This document shows, in pieces, positions 1-9,379 of a stretch of DNA of 39,736 nucleotides (positions are counted from its first letter, which is position 1; each line of letters opens with the position of its first letter). Source of the DNA: Methanosarcinales archaeon (GTDB lineage: Archaea > Halobacteriota > Methanosarcinia > Methanosarcinales > Methanogasteraceae); the NCBI GenBank assembly GCA_021159385.1, contig JAGGRW010000200.1, positions 1 to 39,736 of the forward strand. Reading direction: 5' to 3'. The notes beneath the pieces were generated by a model, which saw only the letters and a list, made by a program, of their open reading frames with translations, was not told where the DNA came from and did no database searches. The translations under genes and the position numbers were made by a program.

Positions 1-2
1 CA

Positions 3-896
3 ACCACTCCAACCACTCCAACCACCACGATCATGCCGACCGCACAATCGGTCTTTCCGCAGGAACTTGGGAATCAGTACCACGATCCGGAATTCATCGG
101 AATGGGCGGGTTCGCACGGGCATTCCGGGCAAAGAGAACGACAGATGGCAGGATCGTGGCAGTAAAGATACCAATTAGCCTTGACAAAAACAGAAAAGCT
201 TTTCTGCGAGAGATAAACCTGTGGAAGTGGTTGAAGCACGAGAACATCGCATCGCTACATGCTGCAAACGTCCTGCCGATTCCGCATCTTGAGATAGAGT
301 ACGCCGGACACGGCAGTCTCGATCAGATAGAGGTGCCCGTGAAGCTCAAAACGGCTTTGGCGATCGTTCTCGGGATTGCAGACGGATTGGCTTATGCACA
401 CGCGCAGGGCGTGACTCACAGGGACTTGAAGCCAGCAAAAATCCTCGTAACCGAAGATAACACGCCGAAGATCAGTGACTGGGGGCTCTCGAGGATCATG
501 GCAGAGAGCGAGACGTCTCGCGTTCATGGCTTCACACCGCTCTACGGCGCACCGGAGCAGGTAGCTCCAGGAGAATTCGGGGAACCTGATGAGAGAACAG
601 ATATTTACCAGTTGGGACTCATATTCTACTGGCTCTTGACCGGAAGAACGCCTTATGGGGGTGGCGATCTGGTTGAAGTCACAACAGCGATTGCAAAAGA
701 GTTGCCTGAGCCACCATCGAAGATAAACCAGGAAGCCAGTGTCGTTGACTCGATAATCCTGAAATGCATCACAAAAAGAAAGGAAGATCGATACCAGAGC
801 GTAAGAGAGCTCCGGGAGGAACTCACGTCCGTGTCGTCCATGCCGTCAGTGTCGTCCGCGTCGCATATACCCAGCCCGGAGATTTACTGGTTCTGA
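3..896 (+). CDS. Ser/Thr protein kinase-like domain protein (5' partial; frame open to window start)
   Basis: Kinase motifs GMGGFARAF, VAVK, HRDLKPAKILV, ISDWGLS, APEQ, DIYQLG. Frame upstream of ATG 33 is open to base 3 and reads TTPTTPTTTI. Confidence 0.85.
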   Translation, partial: TTPTTPTTTIMPTAQSVFPQELGNQYHDPEFIGMGGFARAFRAKRTTDGRIVAVKIPISLDKNRKAFLREINLWKWLKHENIASLHAANVLPIPHLEIEYAGHGSLDQIEVPVKLKTALAIVLGIADGLAYAHAQGVTHRDLKPAKILVTEDNTPKISDWGLSRIMAESETSRVHGFTPLYGAPEQVAPGEFGEPDERTDIYQLGLIFYWLLTGRTPYGGGDLVEVTTAIAKELPEPPSKINQEASVVDSIILKCITKRKEDRYQSVRELREELTSVSSMPSVSSASHIPSPEIYWF

Positions 897-1103
897 TGGA
901 TTCTGTGGTTATTAGAATAGTCGGAAGTGTTTTTGAGGGGTGGATCGGATAGAAATTGTCCAGGAGGTTGAACTCATGAAAAAGAGATTGAGCATTCCAA
1001 AACCTCCCGTGCTCATCCCACCACCCGACTGCAAGCCCGCAGATGCCCCCTACCTTAGCCGGATATGGCGGGAATTGGGCTTCAGAGAATGCCACGAGGA
1101 TAC

Positions 1104-1559
1104 ATGAAATTACGAACCCACATCGCCTGCGGAATATTGCTCGCATCGCTCGTCACACCCGACCCGTCATTCGGCGTCCTTTGCTGGGCAGTGATCTGGT
1201 CTGTCGTAAGCGACTTTGACGTCTACATCCCAACAGTGCGACACCGCGCAGTCACCCACTCTCTCGCTTTCGCGCTTCTTTCGGGCGCTCTTCTCCTCGC
1301 ACTTGGAAAATCCGTGACAATCCCGGTCGTGCAGACGTTTTTCACGCCGTTCTATTCCGCTCTTGCGTCGCTGTGCATAATCTCACACCTACTGCTGGAC
1401 TCGCTGAACCCGGCTGGCGTACCGCTCTTCCTGCCGTTCAGCACAAAGAGAGTGCGATTTCCAGTGATCGGAGGGAAAATCCGGTCAGATAACCTGATTG
1501 CAAATGTGGGCATTCAGATAATCGCGATCTGGGTTGCGATACGGATTATTCTCCTGTGA
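1104..1559 (+). CDS. YdjM/DUF457-like membrane-bound metal-dependent hydrolase
   Basis: MKLRTHIACGILLASL, DFDVYIPTVRHRAVTHSLAF, HLLLDSLNPAGVPLF; start moved inside the track ORF. Confidence 0.75.
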   Translation: MKLRTHIACGILLASLVTPDPSFGVLCWAVIWSVVSDFDVYIPTVRHRAVTHSLAFALLSGALLLALGKSVTIPVVQTFFTPFYSALASLCIISHLLLDSLNPAGVPLFLPFSTKRVRFPVIGGKIRSDNLIANVGIQIIAIWVAIRIILL

Positions 1560-1632
1560 CTCAAGCGGTCAATACATTTTTAGTCTCTCAGACTGCACCA
1601 GCAACCAGAAAAATCACAGAGGCGAACCCTGC

Positions 1633-2805
1633 ATGAACGACAACGGAACTGCAACTGCAACCACAATTGCAACCACAATTGCAACCACAACTACAACTGC
1701 AAACGAGCCGCTCACCTATAAAAATGCTGGTGCGGACACTGGAAAGGTGGAGATCGCGCTGAAACGGATAATAGAACTCGTGAAGACGACGTTTGAGTTC
1801 AGAGATGGCATCGGAAAGCCAGTTCTACCGATCGGGCATTTTTCCGGAGTAATCGACATCGGAGGCGGCAGATCACTGGCTGTCAAGACGGATGGCGTCG
1901 GAACGAAGGTCTTCATCGCGCAACTCATGGAGCGGTATGACACAGTCGGAATCGATTGCGTCGCAATGAACGTAAACGACATCCTCTGCGTCGGCGCAGA
2001 ACCGATCTCGATGGTTGACTACATCGCGGTTCAGGAGCCCAACCCCGATATCCTTGAAGGGATCGTGGCTGGGCTTGTCGAGGGGTGCAGGCGCGCCGAT
2101 GTGACGCTCTCCGGCGGAGAGATAGCGATCATGCCGGAGATGATCAGAGGAATGGGAAATCGGGAATCAGAAGAGGATAAGAGGGGCTTTGACCTTGTTG
2201 GGATGGGTGTCGGCACAGTCGCAAGCGACAAGATCATAACCGGCGATAAAATCGAAGACGGTGACGCGATACTCGGTCTTGCGAGTTCCGGAATCCACAG
2301 CAACGGAATGACGCTTGCAAGGCGGGCTCTCCTGGATAATACTGGATTTGACGTAGATAATCGAGTCGATGGTCTGGACAGGTCGCTTGGAGAGGAGTTG
2401 CTCGAGCCAACGAAGATATATGTCCGTGAAGTGCAAGAGATGCTCAATTTAGGTTTGAATCTGAAATCACTTGCCCATATCACAGGCGATGGCTTTCTGA
2501 ACCTCAGGAGAGTCAGCAAGAACCACGGGTTCAGGATCGACCGCCTGCCTGATGTGCCACCGGTCTTTGAGTTGATCCAAAAATACGGTCATGTGAGCGC
2601 GGAAGAGATGTATCAGGTCTACAACATGGGAATCGGCTTCTGCATCGTTCTTCCGGAGAATGAGGTCGATTACGCGATCTCCACCGCAGGAAAGCACGGT
2701 ACCGACTGTTACGTGATCGGACACACATTCAGGGATGCCGACAGAACTGTGATCCTCGAAGAGCAGCGTCTCAAGAGCGAGGACGGGCGGTTTGTCAGGT
2801 ATTAG
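1633..2805 (+). CDS. purM: Phosphoribosylformylglycinamidine cyclo-ligase (AIR synthase)
   Basis: LAVKTDGVGTKVFIA, DCVAMNVNDILCVGAEP, LSGGEIAIMPEM, LASSGIHSNGMTLARR, HITGDGFLNL; Thr-rich repeat at N-terminus. Confidence 0.93.
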   Translation: MNDNGTATATTIATTIATTTTTANEPLTYKNAGADTGKVEIALKRIIELVKTTFEFRDGIGKPVLPIGHFSGVIDIGGGRSLAVKTDGVGTKVFIAQLMERYDTVGIDCVAMNVNDILCVGAEPISMVDYIAVQEPNPDILEGIVAGLVEGCRRADVTLSGGEIAIMPEMIRGMGNRESEEDKRGFDLVGMGVGTVASDKIITGDKIEDGDAILGLASSGIHSNGMTLARRALLDNTGFDVDNRVDGLDRSLGEELLEPTKIYVREVQEMLNLGLNLKSLAHITGDGFLNLRRVSKNHGFRIDRLPDVPPVFELIQKYGHVSAEEMYQVYNMGIGFCIVLPENEVDYAISTAGKHGTDCYVIGHTFRDADRTVILEEQRLKSEDGRFVRY

Positions 2806-2943
2806 TGTCGCGACAATTTAATTTGTGGACATGATAAAAAATATCCATGTCCTACTATATATCGCTCTCGCGCGACGATTGATGAGACTCATAACATTCT
2901 TCGACTTCCATAGAGTTGCGTTCTCAAGAAGATTTTATATAAA

Positions 2944-3174
2944 ATGGGTTATTATCCCCACTGCATGAAACACGGGGAACTCCACCATGATTTATGCACG
3001 ATAACGTTTTTGACTGATCATGTAGTGATGACGCTGAAGTATCATGGGATGATTCCGATTGGAGACGATCGCCGCGGCACAGGGAGCATCTGTAAGACCT
3101 GTGAAGAGGTCGAATATCGGGACGATGAATCGCTATGTATAGGCTCTGGACTTAAGTATAAATCCGGGGTTTAG
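2944..3174 (+). CDS. Hypothetical small Cys/His-rich protein (uncertain)
   Basis: 76-aa ORF with several Cys/His and an AT-rich ttttatataaaatg just upstream; no recognised family. Confidence 0.25.
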   Translation: MGYYPHCMKHGELHHDLCTITFLTDHVVMTLKYHGMIPIGDDRRGTGSICKTCEEVEYRDDESLCIGSGLKYKSGV

Positions 3175-3544
3175 TGACTTCGGAGACGGGCAGAGCGCGT
3201 GTTTGGGGTCGGGTGTGAATTGAATGATCGAAAGGATTTTGTGGGGCAGGTGTATGCACCGAGACGAGAGCGTATAACACGAGACAGTATAACGTGAAAA
3301 CGTGAACCCAACCAAAAGTAATATATAGCCCATATAGCACAACATACGTTAGTGAGTAAGTCCACCCGAAAGGATGATGGTGCTTTGAGTTGAGTTGCGT
3401 CACACATACCAGGACATGCATGGCATGATGGTTACACCGCAAAAGTGGCATATATGTGCAGTAAGGCGGCACTGGAACATAACATGGCAGGCTCAACGGC
3501 GTCCAAAAATGGATGTGTACCCGGGACGAGTAGGGTAGGGTTCA

Positions 3545-4177
3545 CTACTTCCTCCACATTTCGTGTGTGACAATACATTTGTTTTTGACTATCTCGAAAT
3601 ATTTGGGGTCCTGTCGATTGTAGCATCGGTATACCGCACCGCAAACGAAATCAACGGCTTGCAAACACGGTTCTTGGTGAGAATCTCTGTGGGCAATATT
3701 CAATACCTTCAGCCCATCCAATAGCTCTGTAATCTTCCATCCAAGATATTGATTGAAGTTCTCCCTATGTTTTTTAGCGAATTGTCGATCCACGATAAGG
3801 TCTATTTTTGGATCGGGCGTCTCGATGAGGAATTTGTCCAATAAAACCCTGCACATATAAGTATAAAATTCGTTCCTTTTCTCTCGAAGTCGTTGATATA
3901 CGCGCGCCTTCTCGACATGAACATATCCAAGCTCGACATTATTAGAGCTGATGATGTCCAATATGCCAATTTTCACATTATCTGGCGCCTTATTAAACTT
4001 GAATTCTCCCAGTTTACGATTTTTTTTGGATGATGCTTTTCTTATTTTTCTCCTATATCTTTTCAGCGCATTTTCAATCGTTTTTGGATCGCGTGTCGCT
4101 AAAACTGCGATGACATAATGTTTTGAAGATTGCCTATTGAAACCAAGATCGCCGCTTTCGTCAAGATAGATATACAA
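3545..4177 (-). CDS. DUF3800 family protein
   Basis: MYIYLDESGDLGF N-terminus, DLIVDRQ, and C-terminal LQAVDFVCGAVYR, typical of DUF3800. Confidence 0.8.
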   Translation of the reverse strand: MYIYLDESGDLGFNRQSSKHYVIAVLATRDPKTIENALKRYRRKIRKASSKKNRKLGEFKFNKAPDNVKIGILDIISSNNVELGYVHVEKARVYQRLREKRNEFYTYMCRVLLDKFLIETPDPKIDLIVDRQFAKKHRENFNQYLGWKITELLDGLKVLNIAHRDSHQEPCLQAVDFVCGAVYRCYNRQDPKYFEIVKNKCIVTHEMWRK

Positions 4178-4337
4178 AGGTACTCACTGGTGTTGGGATT
4201 GCTTCAAAGTGATTTATACTTATTCAAAGAGATTGATTGGAGGCAAACAGACACTAACAACATTCATATATGTCATCGATTCATCCGCCCCACATCTGTC
4301 CGCGCTCGCCCTCATCACATGTACGCGACCCCCCTTG

Positions 4338-4357
4338 TGATGCCCGCAATTCATTGC
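4338..4357. repeat. REP-like palindrome CCCGCAATTCATTGCGGG
   Basis: Near-perfect inverted repeat CCCGCAAT-TC-ATTGCGGG; similar core at about 30417-30434. Confidence 0.6.
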
Positions 4358-4441
4358 GGGGTCTGTGACTGGATTATAAAATTGTCTAAAAATTAAGTTG
4401 ATGAGACAATAGTGGAAAAGGTTGACGGCACGAGCGCAAAG

Positions 4442-5569
4442 TCACATCATCGCACTCCGCATCTTCCTCGCGGCATCATACCCGATCGACCCGCCGATGA
4501 GCCCGCCAAGAACTGCGAGCCCGACCTGAAGCCACGCGTACCAATCCGCATAGCAGATCTTCCACGCAGCCGGCGAAAAAAGGAAGTAGAAGAGCCAGTA
4601 CGAGATAAAACCCCGTGACATGCCGTAGATAACAGATGCAACCCGCGTATCCGCATAATTTCCCCCAAATAGCGCAACCTCGGCGTCCACGACCGCACCC
4701 TCCAGGAGGTACCACCCGAGCCAGACCGTTATGTTCGAGCCCCAGATCACCATGCAGACCATCTGGTCAACGAGGAATAGCAGCGTGGCAGTGCCGGGTT
4801 TTCGGACGAGGTGCAGCGCAATCACAAGCAGCGCAGACACCGGGATTGTGAATATCAGCCCCCCAAACGGCCCAAGCAGGTCATTGAACGTCTGCCAGAA
4901 CCATCTGAAGACGACACCGGCAAGCGCTGCGAGCAGTGCGATTGTGACGAGGTCGATCGTTGTGAACATCTCAAGAATCCCGAACCTGCTGACTGCAAAG
5001 AGCACTATTGCAACCAGAACGAGGCTGACAATGATTGTGCCGTAGGTGATCCACGATGGCGGCGGGATGATCGTCACTCTGTGTTTGTACTCGGTTCCGC
5101 TGCCGTCCGCTGCCGTCACACTCACGAGGAATTCCTCATTTGTCTTCATCGGGATTGAGTCCGGAGGTTTCACCCGGATCCGCACTGTAACAGACTCTCC
5201 ACTCGCAATCTCCCCGATCTCGACCGCTACGGTGTTGTCATGCGCACTGATCCGCTCGCTCAGTTCCTGCGTTGGGACCGATACCGACAGCAGATCCGGG
5301 ACCGCAATCGTTGCGGCGACGGTTGCGACATCTGTGCCGCTGTTTTCAAAGACTATGCGAACGCCCTCTACAGATCCGCCCGCAACCAGTTTATCGGGCG
5401 CAAAGACGCCCTCCTTCCGGTCGGGGATGGTGACTGTTACCTGTATGTCATCGACACTGTCCGCGGCACCGGCACTGCCAGCCGCACAAGCCACGGGCAG
5501 ACAGGATAGGCAGGATAAGGATAGCGCCAGTATCACGGCGAGAACGAAGAATATCGGTCTGTGATTCAT
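4442..5569 (-). CDS. Secreted/membrane protein: CARDB-like extracellular domain plus C-terminal TM module resembling ECF S component
   Basis: Signal peptide, Ig/CARDB-like region (VRIVFENSGTDVATVAATI...GESVTVRIRVKPP), then several TM helices (LVTIALLAALAGVVFRWFWQTFNDLLGPFGGL). Confidence 0.6.
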   Translation of the reverse strand: MNHRPIFFVLAVILALSLSCLSCLPVACAAGSAGAADSVDDIQVTVTIPDRKEGVFAPDKLVAGGSVEGVRIVFENSGTDVATVAATIAVPDLLSVSVPTQELSERISAHDNTVAVEIGEIASGESVTVRIRVKPPDSIPMKTNEEFLVSVTAADGSGTEYKHRVTIIPPPSWITYGTIIVSLVLVAIVLFAVSRFGILEMFTTIDLVTIALLAALAGVVFRWFWQTFNDLLGPFGGLIFTIPVSALLVIALHLVRKPGTATLLFLVDQMVCMVIWGSNITVWLGWYLLEGAVVDAEVALFGGNYADTRVASVIYGMSRGFISYWLFYFLFSPAAWKICYADWYAWLQVGLAVLGGLIGGSIGYDAARKMRSAMM

Positions 5570-5605
5570 GTCACTTCACCCCACCGCATCCCGTACCATT
5601 CCACA

Positions 5606-6742
5606 TCATCCGCGCCCTCGCCTCTTCTTCGCGTAGACCAGGAGAAGCGCAATCAATGAGATTACGAGCACTGCCACGACCGGAATCGGGATAGCCGGAC
5701 CGCGAGATGATTGCGTCTCGAAGACCGTTAGTTTCGTATCGCCGGTGACGTTCTTCTCGTGAACGACTGCAAAAATTGCGTTGAACGGATGTATGTACTG
5801 CTCGCCACCTCTCTTGAAGATTGCAGTGTTATTATGGCTGACGATGGAATCAGTGACAGTAAAATTGTCAAAATCGAGGTAGCTTCCTGTCTTTGCCTTT
5901 CCCACGTCCGTTCCAATGAGTTTTGAGTTGAACCACAGTTCATCCTCCTCCCCATCAGTTCCTGCAATTATTACAGTCCAGAGGTCTGCTCTTTCGACAG
6001 TCGCATTGTCCACATCCCCTGAAAACGGAGCAACTCCTTGATTTATAATGCTTCCGTCCGCAACCGCCTTGCTGAGCGCATGATTCCCCTCATCGATCCA
6101 GAATTGGGTGTACGGCATGCTCTGGTTCTCATACACCGCGACGAGGAATATCGCATAAGGCGCACCGTTGTTGTTCTCGTAGGTGGCTGAGACCTTGTTT
6201 ACCCCAACCACTAACGCTGCCCCGGAAACATCGTACGCGTAGCATGAAATCCCCCACGCAGCGATGTAATCGGGTTCACCTCTCGTCGCAAGTTCGTCTT
6301 CATTGATCGAGACCGTCAGCGTATCGCCGTCGTTGTAGTTCCACATCGGCACATAGAGGCGAGCGTAAATTATATTATTCGGAAGATCAAAATACTCGAC
6401 GTACGGATCAGAGTATGTGAGTCCATGCCCTCCACCGACATAGACGCCGCCGTGCAGGCTTCCTTCTGCGATCGTGTAGAGCGGGGTACCGCTGCCATGC
6501 CACTCGCCAGCAGTCGCCGCGGGCGAAAGTGACAGGCTGATCGCGATTGCGATTATGATTGCGCCCGGAAGGATCGGAATCGTCGGCTTTTGTGGTAGCC
6601 GGATGTACAACAACACGAAAGATGTGACGACGGAGATTATCCCCTTCGCGTTATATCGGAGGAAACGCAGAGACGCAAAGGTGCAAAGGCGCAAAGAACG
6701 AAAATCGCAGTTTATGCCGATGTCGAGTGCAGCCGCATTCAT
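5606..6742 (-). CDS. DUF3344-like cell-surface protein with C-terminal TM anchor (true start probably downstream of 6742)
   Basis: GEWHGSGTPLYTIAEGSLHGGVYVGGGHGL..., NNNGAPYAIFLVAVYENQ, C-terminal TM plus basic tail. Confidence 0.7.
   Translation of the reverse strand: MNAAALDIGINCDFRSLRLCTFASLRFLRYNAKGIISVVTSFVLLYIRLPQKPTIPILPGAIIIAIAISLSLSPAATAGEWHGSGTPLYTIAEGSLHGGVYVGGGHGLTYSDPYVEYFDLPNNIIYARLYVPMWNYNDGDTLTVSINEDELATRGEPDYIAAWGISCYAYDVSGAALVVGVNKVSATYENNNGAPYAIFLVAVYENQSMPYTQFWIDEGNHALSKAVADGSIINQGVAPFSGDVDNATVERADLWTVIIAGTDGEEDELWFNSKLIGTDVGKAKTGSYLDFDNFTVTDSIVSHNNTAIFKRGGEQYIHPFNAIFAVVHEKNVTGDTKLTVFETQSSRGPAIPIPVVAVLVISLIALLLVYAKKRRGRG
6659..6697. repeat. Interspersed CGCAGAGACGCAAAGGTGCAAAGGCGCAAAG-type repeat
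   Basis: Low-complexity repeat between ecfT and the DUF3344 gene. Confidence 0.55.
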
Positions 6743-7611
6743 GTTCCCAACCCCGGAGCGGTTCCGCCAAAACCAACGGAACTCAGGTACGTGCCGGTTC
6801 CCAGAAGCGCCACGATGTAGGCTATCATGAGATAATCGCTGGTTCCCAGCTGCAACTCGTCAACAAACGTGCGGTTCTTCGTCGCACGAAACGCACGCGC
6901 GTCAGCAGCGATTGCGATCTGCCGCCCCTTTCGCAGAAGCCCGACGACCATCGGGAAGAAGATGTGCCGCAGCGCAGTGATCTTCGTTCTGACGCCGCCT
7001 TTGATCTCAAGCCCGCGTGCCCGCATTGCGTTTATGATGATCATGCTCTCCTCGATCATCGACGGCGCAAAACCGACCGCTGACGACACCATGAACGCGA
7101 TCTCGTTCGGAACACCGATCCAGGTGTCGGTGCGTGGAATTCTCACGAATCGCACCAGTCCGAGGAGGAGCTCGCTCGGATGTGTGCTTGCAACGAACGC
7201 AAAAGCCGCACTCACGGTTATCATGAACCGAAGCGACTGAACAAGCCCGTAAAACGCGCCTTCTATGTAAAAATAGACTCCGCCGGTTATGCTTCCGAGC
7301 ACCGGGAATGTGGCCGGGATCACTGTCAACGTAGGATTCGCAGGGTCGCCCCAGTAGTAGAAGAACGACTGTGTGAGCATGAATCCGAAGACCATCGTGC
7401 CGAAGACGAAGAGCATCGCACGCACCTTTGCTGCGGACGGTCTCATCATCGCCCAGAACGGGAGCGTGGACACGAATGCGGTAGCAAGAAGGAGCGGCGT
7501 TCCCAGCAACATGCTCAGAACCGACATCCCGAAGACCCAGCAGAGCTTCACCCGCGGGTCGAGTCTGTGCATGATCGTATCTTTCTGCTCGTATCGGAAC
7601 AATCCTCGCAT
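6739..7611 (-). CDS. ecfT: Energy-coupling factor transporter transmembrane protein EcfT/CbiQ family
   Basis: MHRLDPRVKLCWVF N-terminus, IINAMRARGLEIKGG (A-R-G coupling motif), AIAADARAF. Confidence 0.82.
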   Translation of the reverse strand: MRGLFRYEQKDTIMHRLDPRVKLCWVFGMSVLSMLLGTPLLLATAFVSTLPFWAMMRPSAAKVRAMLFVFGTMVFGFMLTQSFFYYWGDPANPTLTVIPATFPVLGSITGGVYFYIEGAFYGLVQSLRFMITVSAAFAFVASTHPSELLLGLVRFVRIPRTDTWIGVPNEIAFMVSSAVGFAPSMIEESMIIINAMRARGLEIKGGVRTKITALRHIFFPMVVGLLRKGRQIAIAADARAFRATKNRTFVDELQLGTSDYLMIAYIVALLGTGTYLSSVGFGGTAPGLGT

Positions 7612-7890
7612 CGGATAGTTGAGCTTGATGATACTATTTAAGACTTGTGGCGTGGTGTGTGAGACTTTTTAATTTTTTCTGGTCGAGCGAAAAATTGGTA
7701 GTGTACCAATCCGGGATAGTTAATGGAGATAAAAGCGTCCACGTCATAATATCCGATAAAAGGGTAATTATACGTACATGCTCGATGTCATGCTCATATA
7801 TTTCCTCATAATGCATGTTATGATCAACTATTGTAGATCAGGACACTACCGGGATACCGAAGACCCATCTGTTAATCGGTCACTTTCCAG

Positions 7891-8505
7891 TCAAATCTCT
7901 CTGGCACCGGTATGCTGTGTCAGAAACTGCTTGAAACTGTCAACGCCATCATCGAGCGCATTTATATTTTCTCTGAACAATTTCGTGCCCGGGGTGTAGA
8001 ACTCGCACCGCACAGCAACACCATCATCATGTCTGGAGACCAGTACCGCAAGGTACATTCTTATCGTGTTCAATGTCAATCCGACGTAGGAACCTCTCGT
8101 GAACACCAGTTGATCGGGACTCGTGCCGGATTTCAGAGAATATCCCTGCGAGGTGAAATATTTGCTGGCAACGTCGCGTACGGCATCCGAATCAACACCC
8201 GCAAGTAGGATCGTCTTCCGGTGGGTATTCATGCCGCCGGTAACAGTCCACATCATAACGATCGCGAGAAACGCACAAACGAGGATGATCGATAGGGTGA
8301 ACAGGTACGTGTCAGCGCCACTTGCGTTCGTCGAATCCGATTCTCCGGCAAACGAATCAGCTACCCCCATTCCATAGTTCGGATCGGTGCCGGCATCCGC
8401 AATGCCGGTCAACATCGACACACATGCCCCAGAGAATACTACGAGCAATATCGATTGCGCCAACGACATCGGCACTGATGACTTTCTTATATGTGCCCCC
8501 ACCAT
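7891..8505 (-). CDS. Uncharacterised membrane protein
   Basis: Complete ORF with N-terminal hydrophobic signal and a second TM helix (YLFTLSIILVCAFLAIVMMW), soluble C-terminus. Confidence 0.6.
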   Translation of the reverse strand: MVGAHIRKSSVPMSLAQSILLVVFSGACVSMLTGIADAGTDPNYGMGVADSFAGESDSTNASGADTYLFTLSIILVCAFLAIVMMWTVTGGMNTHRKTILLAGVDSDAVRDVASKYFTSQGYSLKSGTSPDQLVFTRGSYVGLTLNTIRMYLAVLVSRHDDGVAVRCEFYTPGTKLFRENINALDDGVDSFKQFLTQHTGAREI

Positions 8506-8617
8506 GATATTACATCACGATATCATATCACATATACTTATCGGGTTTCCGGTCGGAGGACTGATAAAGTCAGGATCGAAGAATCATGGCGTGACCGCCG
8601 AGAACGCCTCGCCCTCG

Positions 8618-9349
8618 CTACTCTGCTGAGTCCAGCCTGAAATAGATCCGCCTGTTGTTCCTCCCCTTGTTCTCAGCCTTTATTACCTCGATATTTCCGA
8701 TCTCCCCTGTATTTCGCACATGCGTCCCGCCACACGCCTGCAAATCGAACCCAACGATATCGATTACGCGTATCTCTTCCATATCAGGAAGATCCATCCG
8801 GAGTTTCACGATCGATGGAATCTCAAGCGCTTCAGCCTTCGAAAGAATCTTTATGTCAACCGGAATATTCTGATTGATGATCTCATTCGTCTTCTCTTCA
8901 AACGACTTGATCTCAGACCTGTTAAAATCTTTCAAACTGAAATCAACCCTCGTCTTCGCATCCCCGATCTGGTTGCCTGTGATGAGCGCGCCTACCTCCT
9001 TGTGAATCACTGCACTGAGCACATGACAGGCGGTGTGCGATCGCATGAAGTAGTATCTCCGGTCCCAGTCGATCCTACCAGTGACCGGATCACCCGCGGT
9101 AAGCCCGAAATCAGATGGGTTAAGGACTTCGACCTCGCTCTCGATCACATCATCCACCTTCCGCACATAGACGACGGGATATTCCCGATCGCCCCTGATG
9201 AGAACTCCGAGATCGTTCGGCTGACCACCTGCATTCGGATAAAAAGCGGTTCTGTCGAGGATAACGAAACGATCATCGATTACGCCCTCGACCACCGCAC
9301 CAAACTCCTTCAAATAGCAATCAGACAGGTACAGCGCATCTGTTTTCAT
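8618..9349 (-). CDS. alaX: Alanyl-tRNA editing protein AlaX
   Basis: AFYPNAGGQPNDLG, RSHTACHVLSA (HxxxH), QACGGTHVRNTGEIG (CxxxH). Confidence 0.9.
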   Translation of the reverse strand: MKTDALYLSDCYLKEFGAVVEGVIDDRFVILDRTAFYPNAGGQPNDLGVLIRGDREYPVVYVRKVDDVIESEVEVLNPSDFGLTAGDPVTGRIDWDRRYYFMRSHTACHVLSAVIHKEVGALITGNQIGDAKTRVDFSLKDFNRSEIKSFEEKTNEIINQNIPVDIKILSKAEALEIPSIVKLRMDLPDMEEIRVIDIVGFDLQACGGTHVRNTGEIGNIEVIKAENKGRNNRRIYFRLDSAE

Positions 9350-9379
9350 TTTATCACTATCGCACCTTTTTATAATTTC

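Noticed and set aside
3133-3496. Minus-strand ORFs of 70-114 aa in the gap before DUF3800
   Set aside because: Mutually overlapping in different frames with no domain signature; likely noncoding DNA.
4412-5564. Plus-strand ORFs opposite the CARDB/TM gene
   Set aside because: The minus-strand frame has a signal peptide and coherent TM helices; the plus frames do not.
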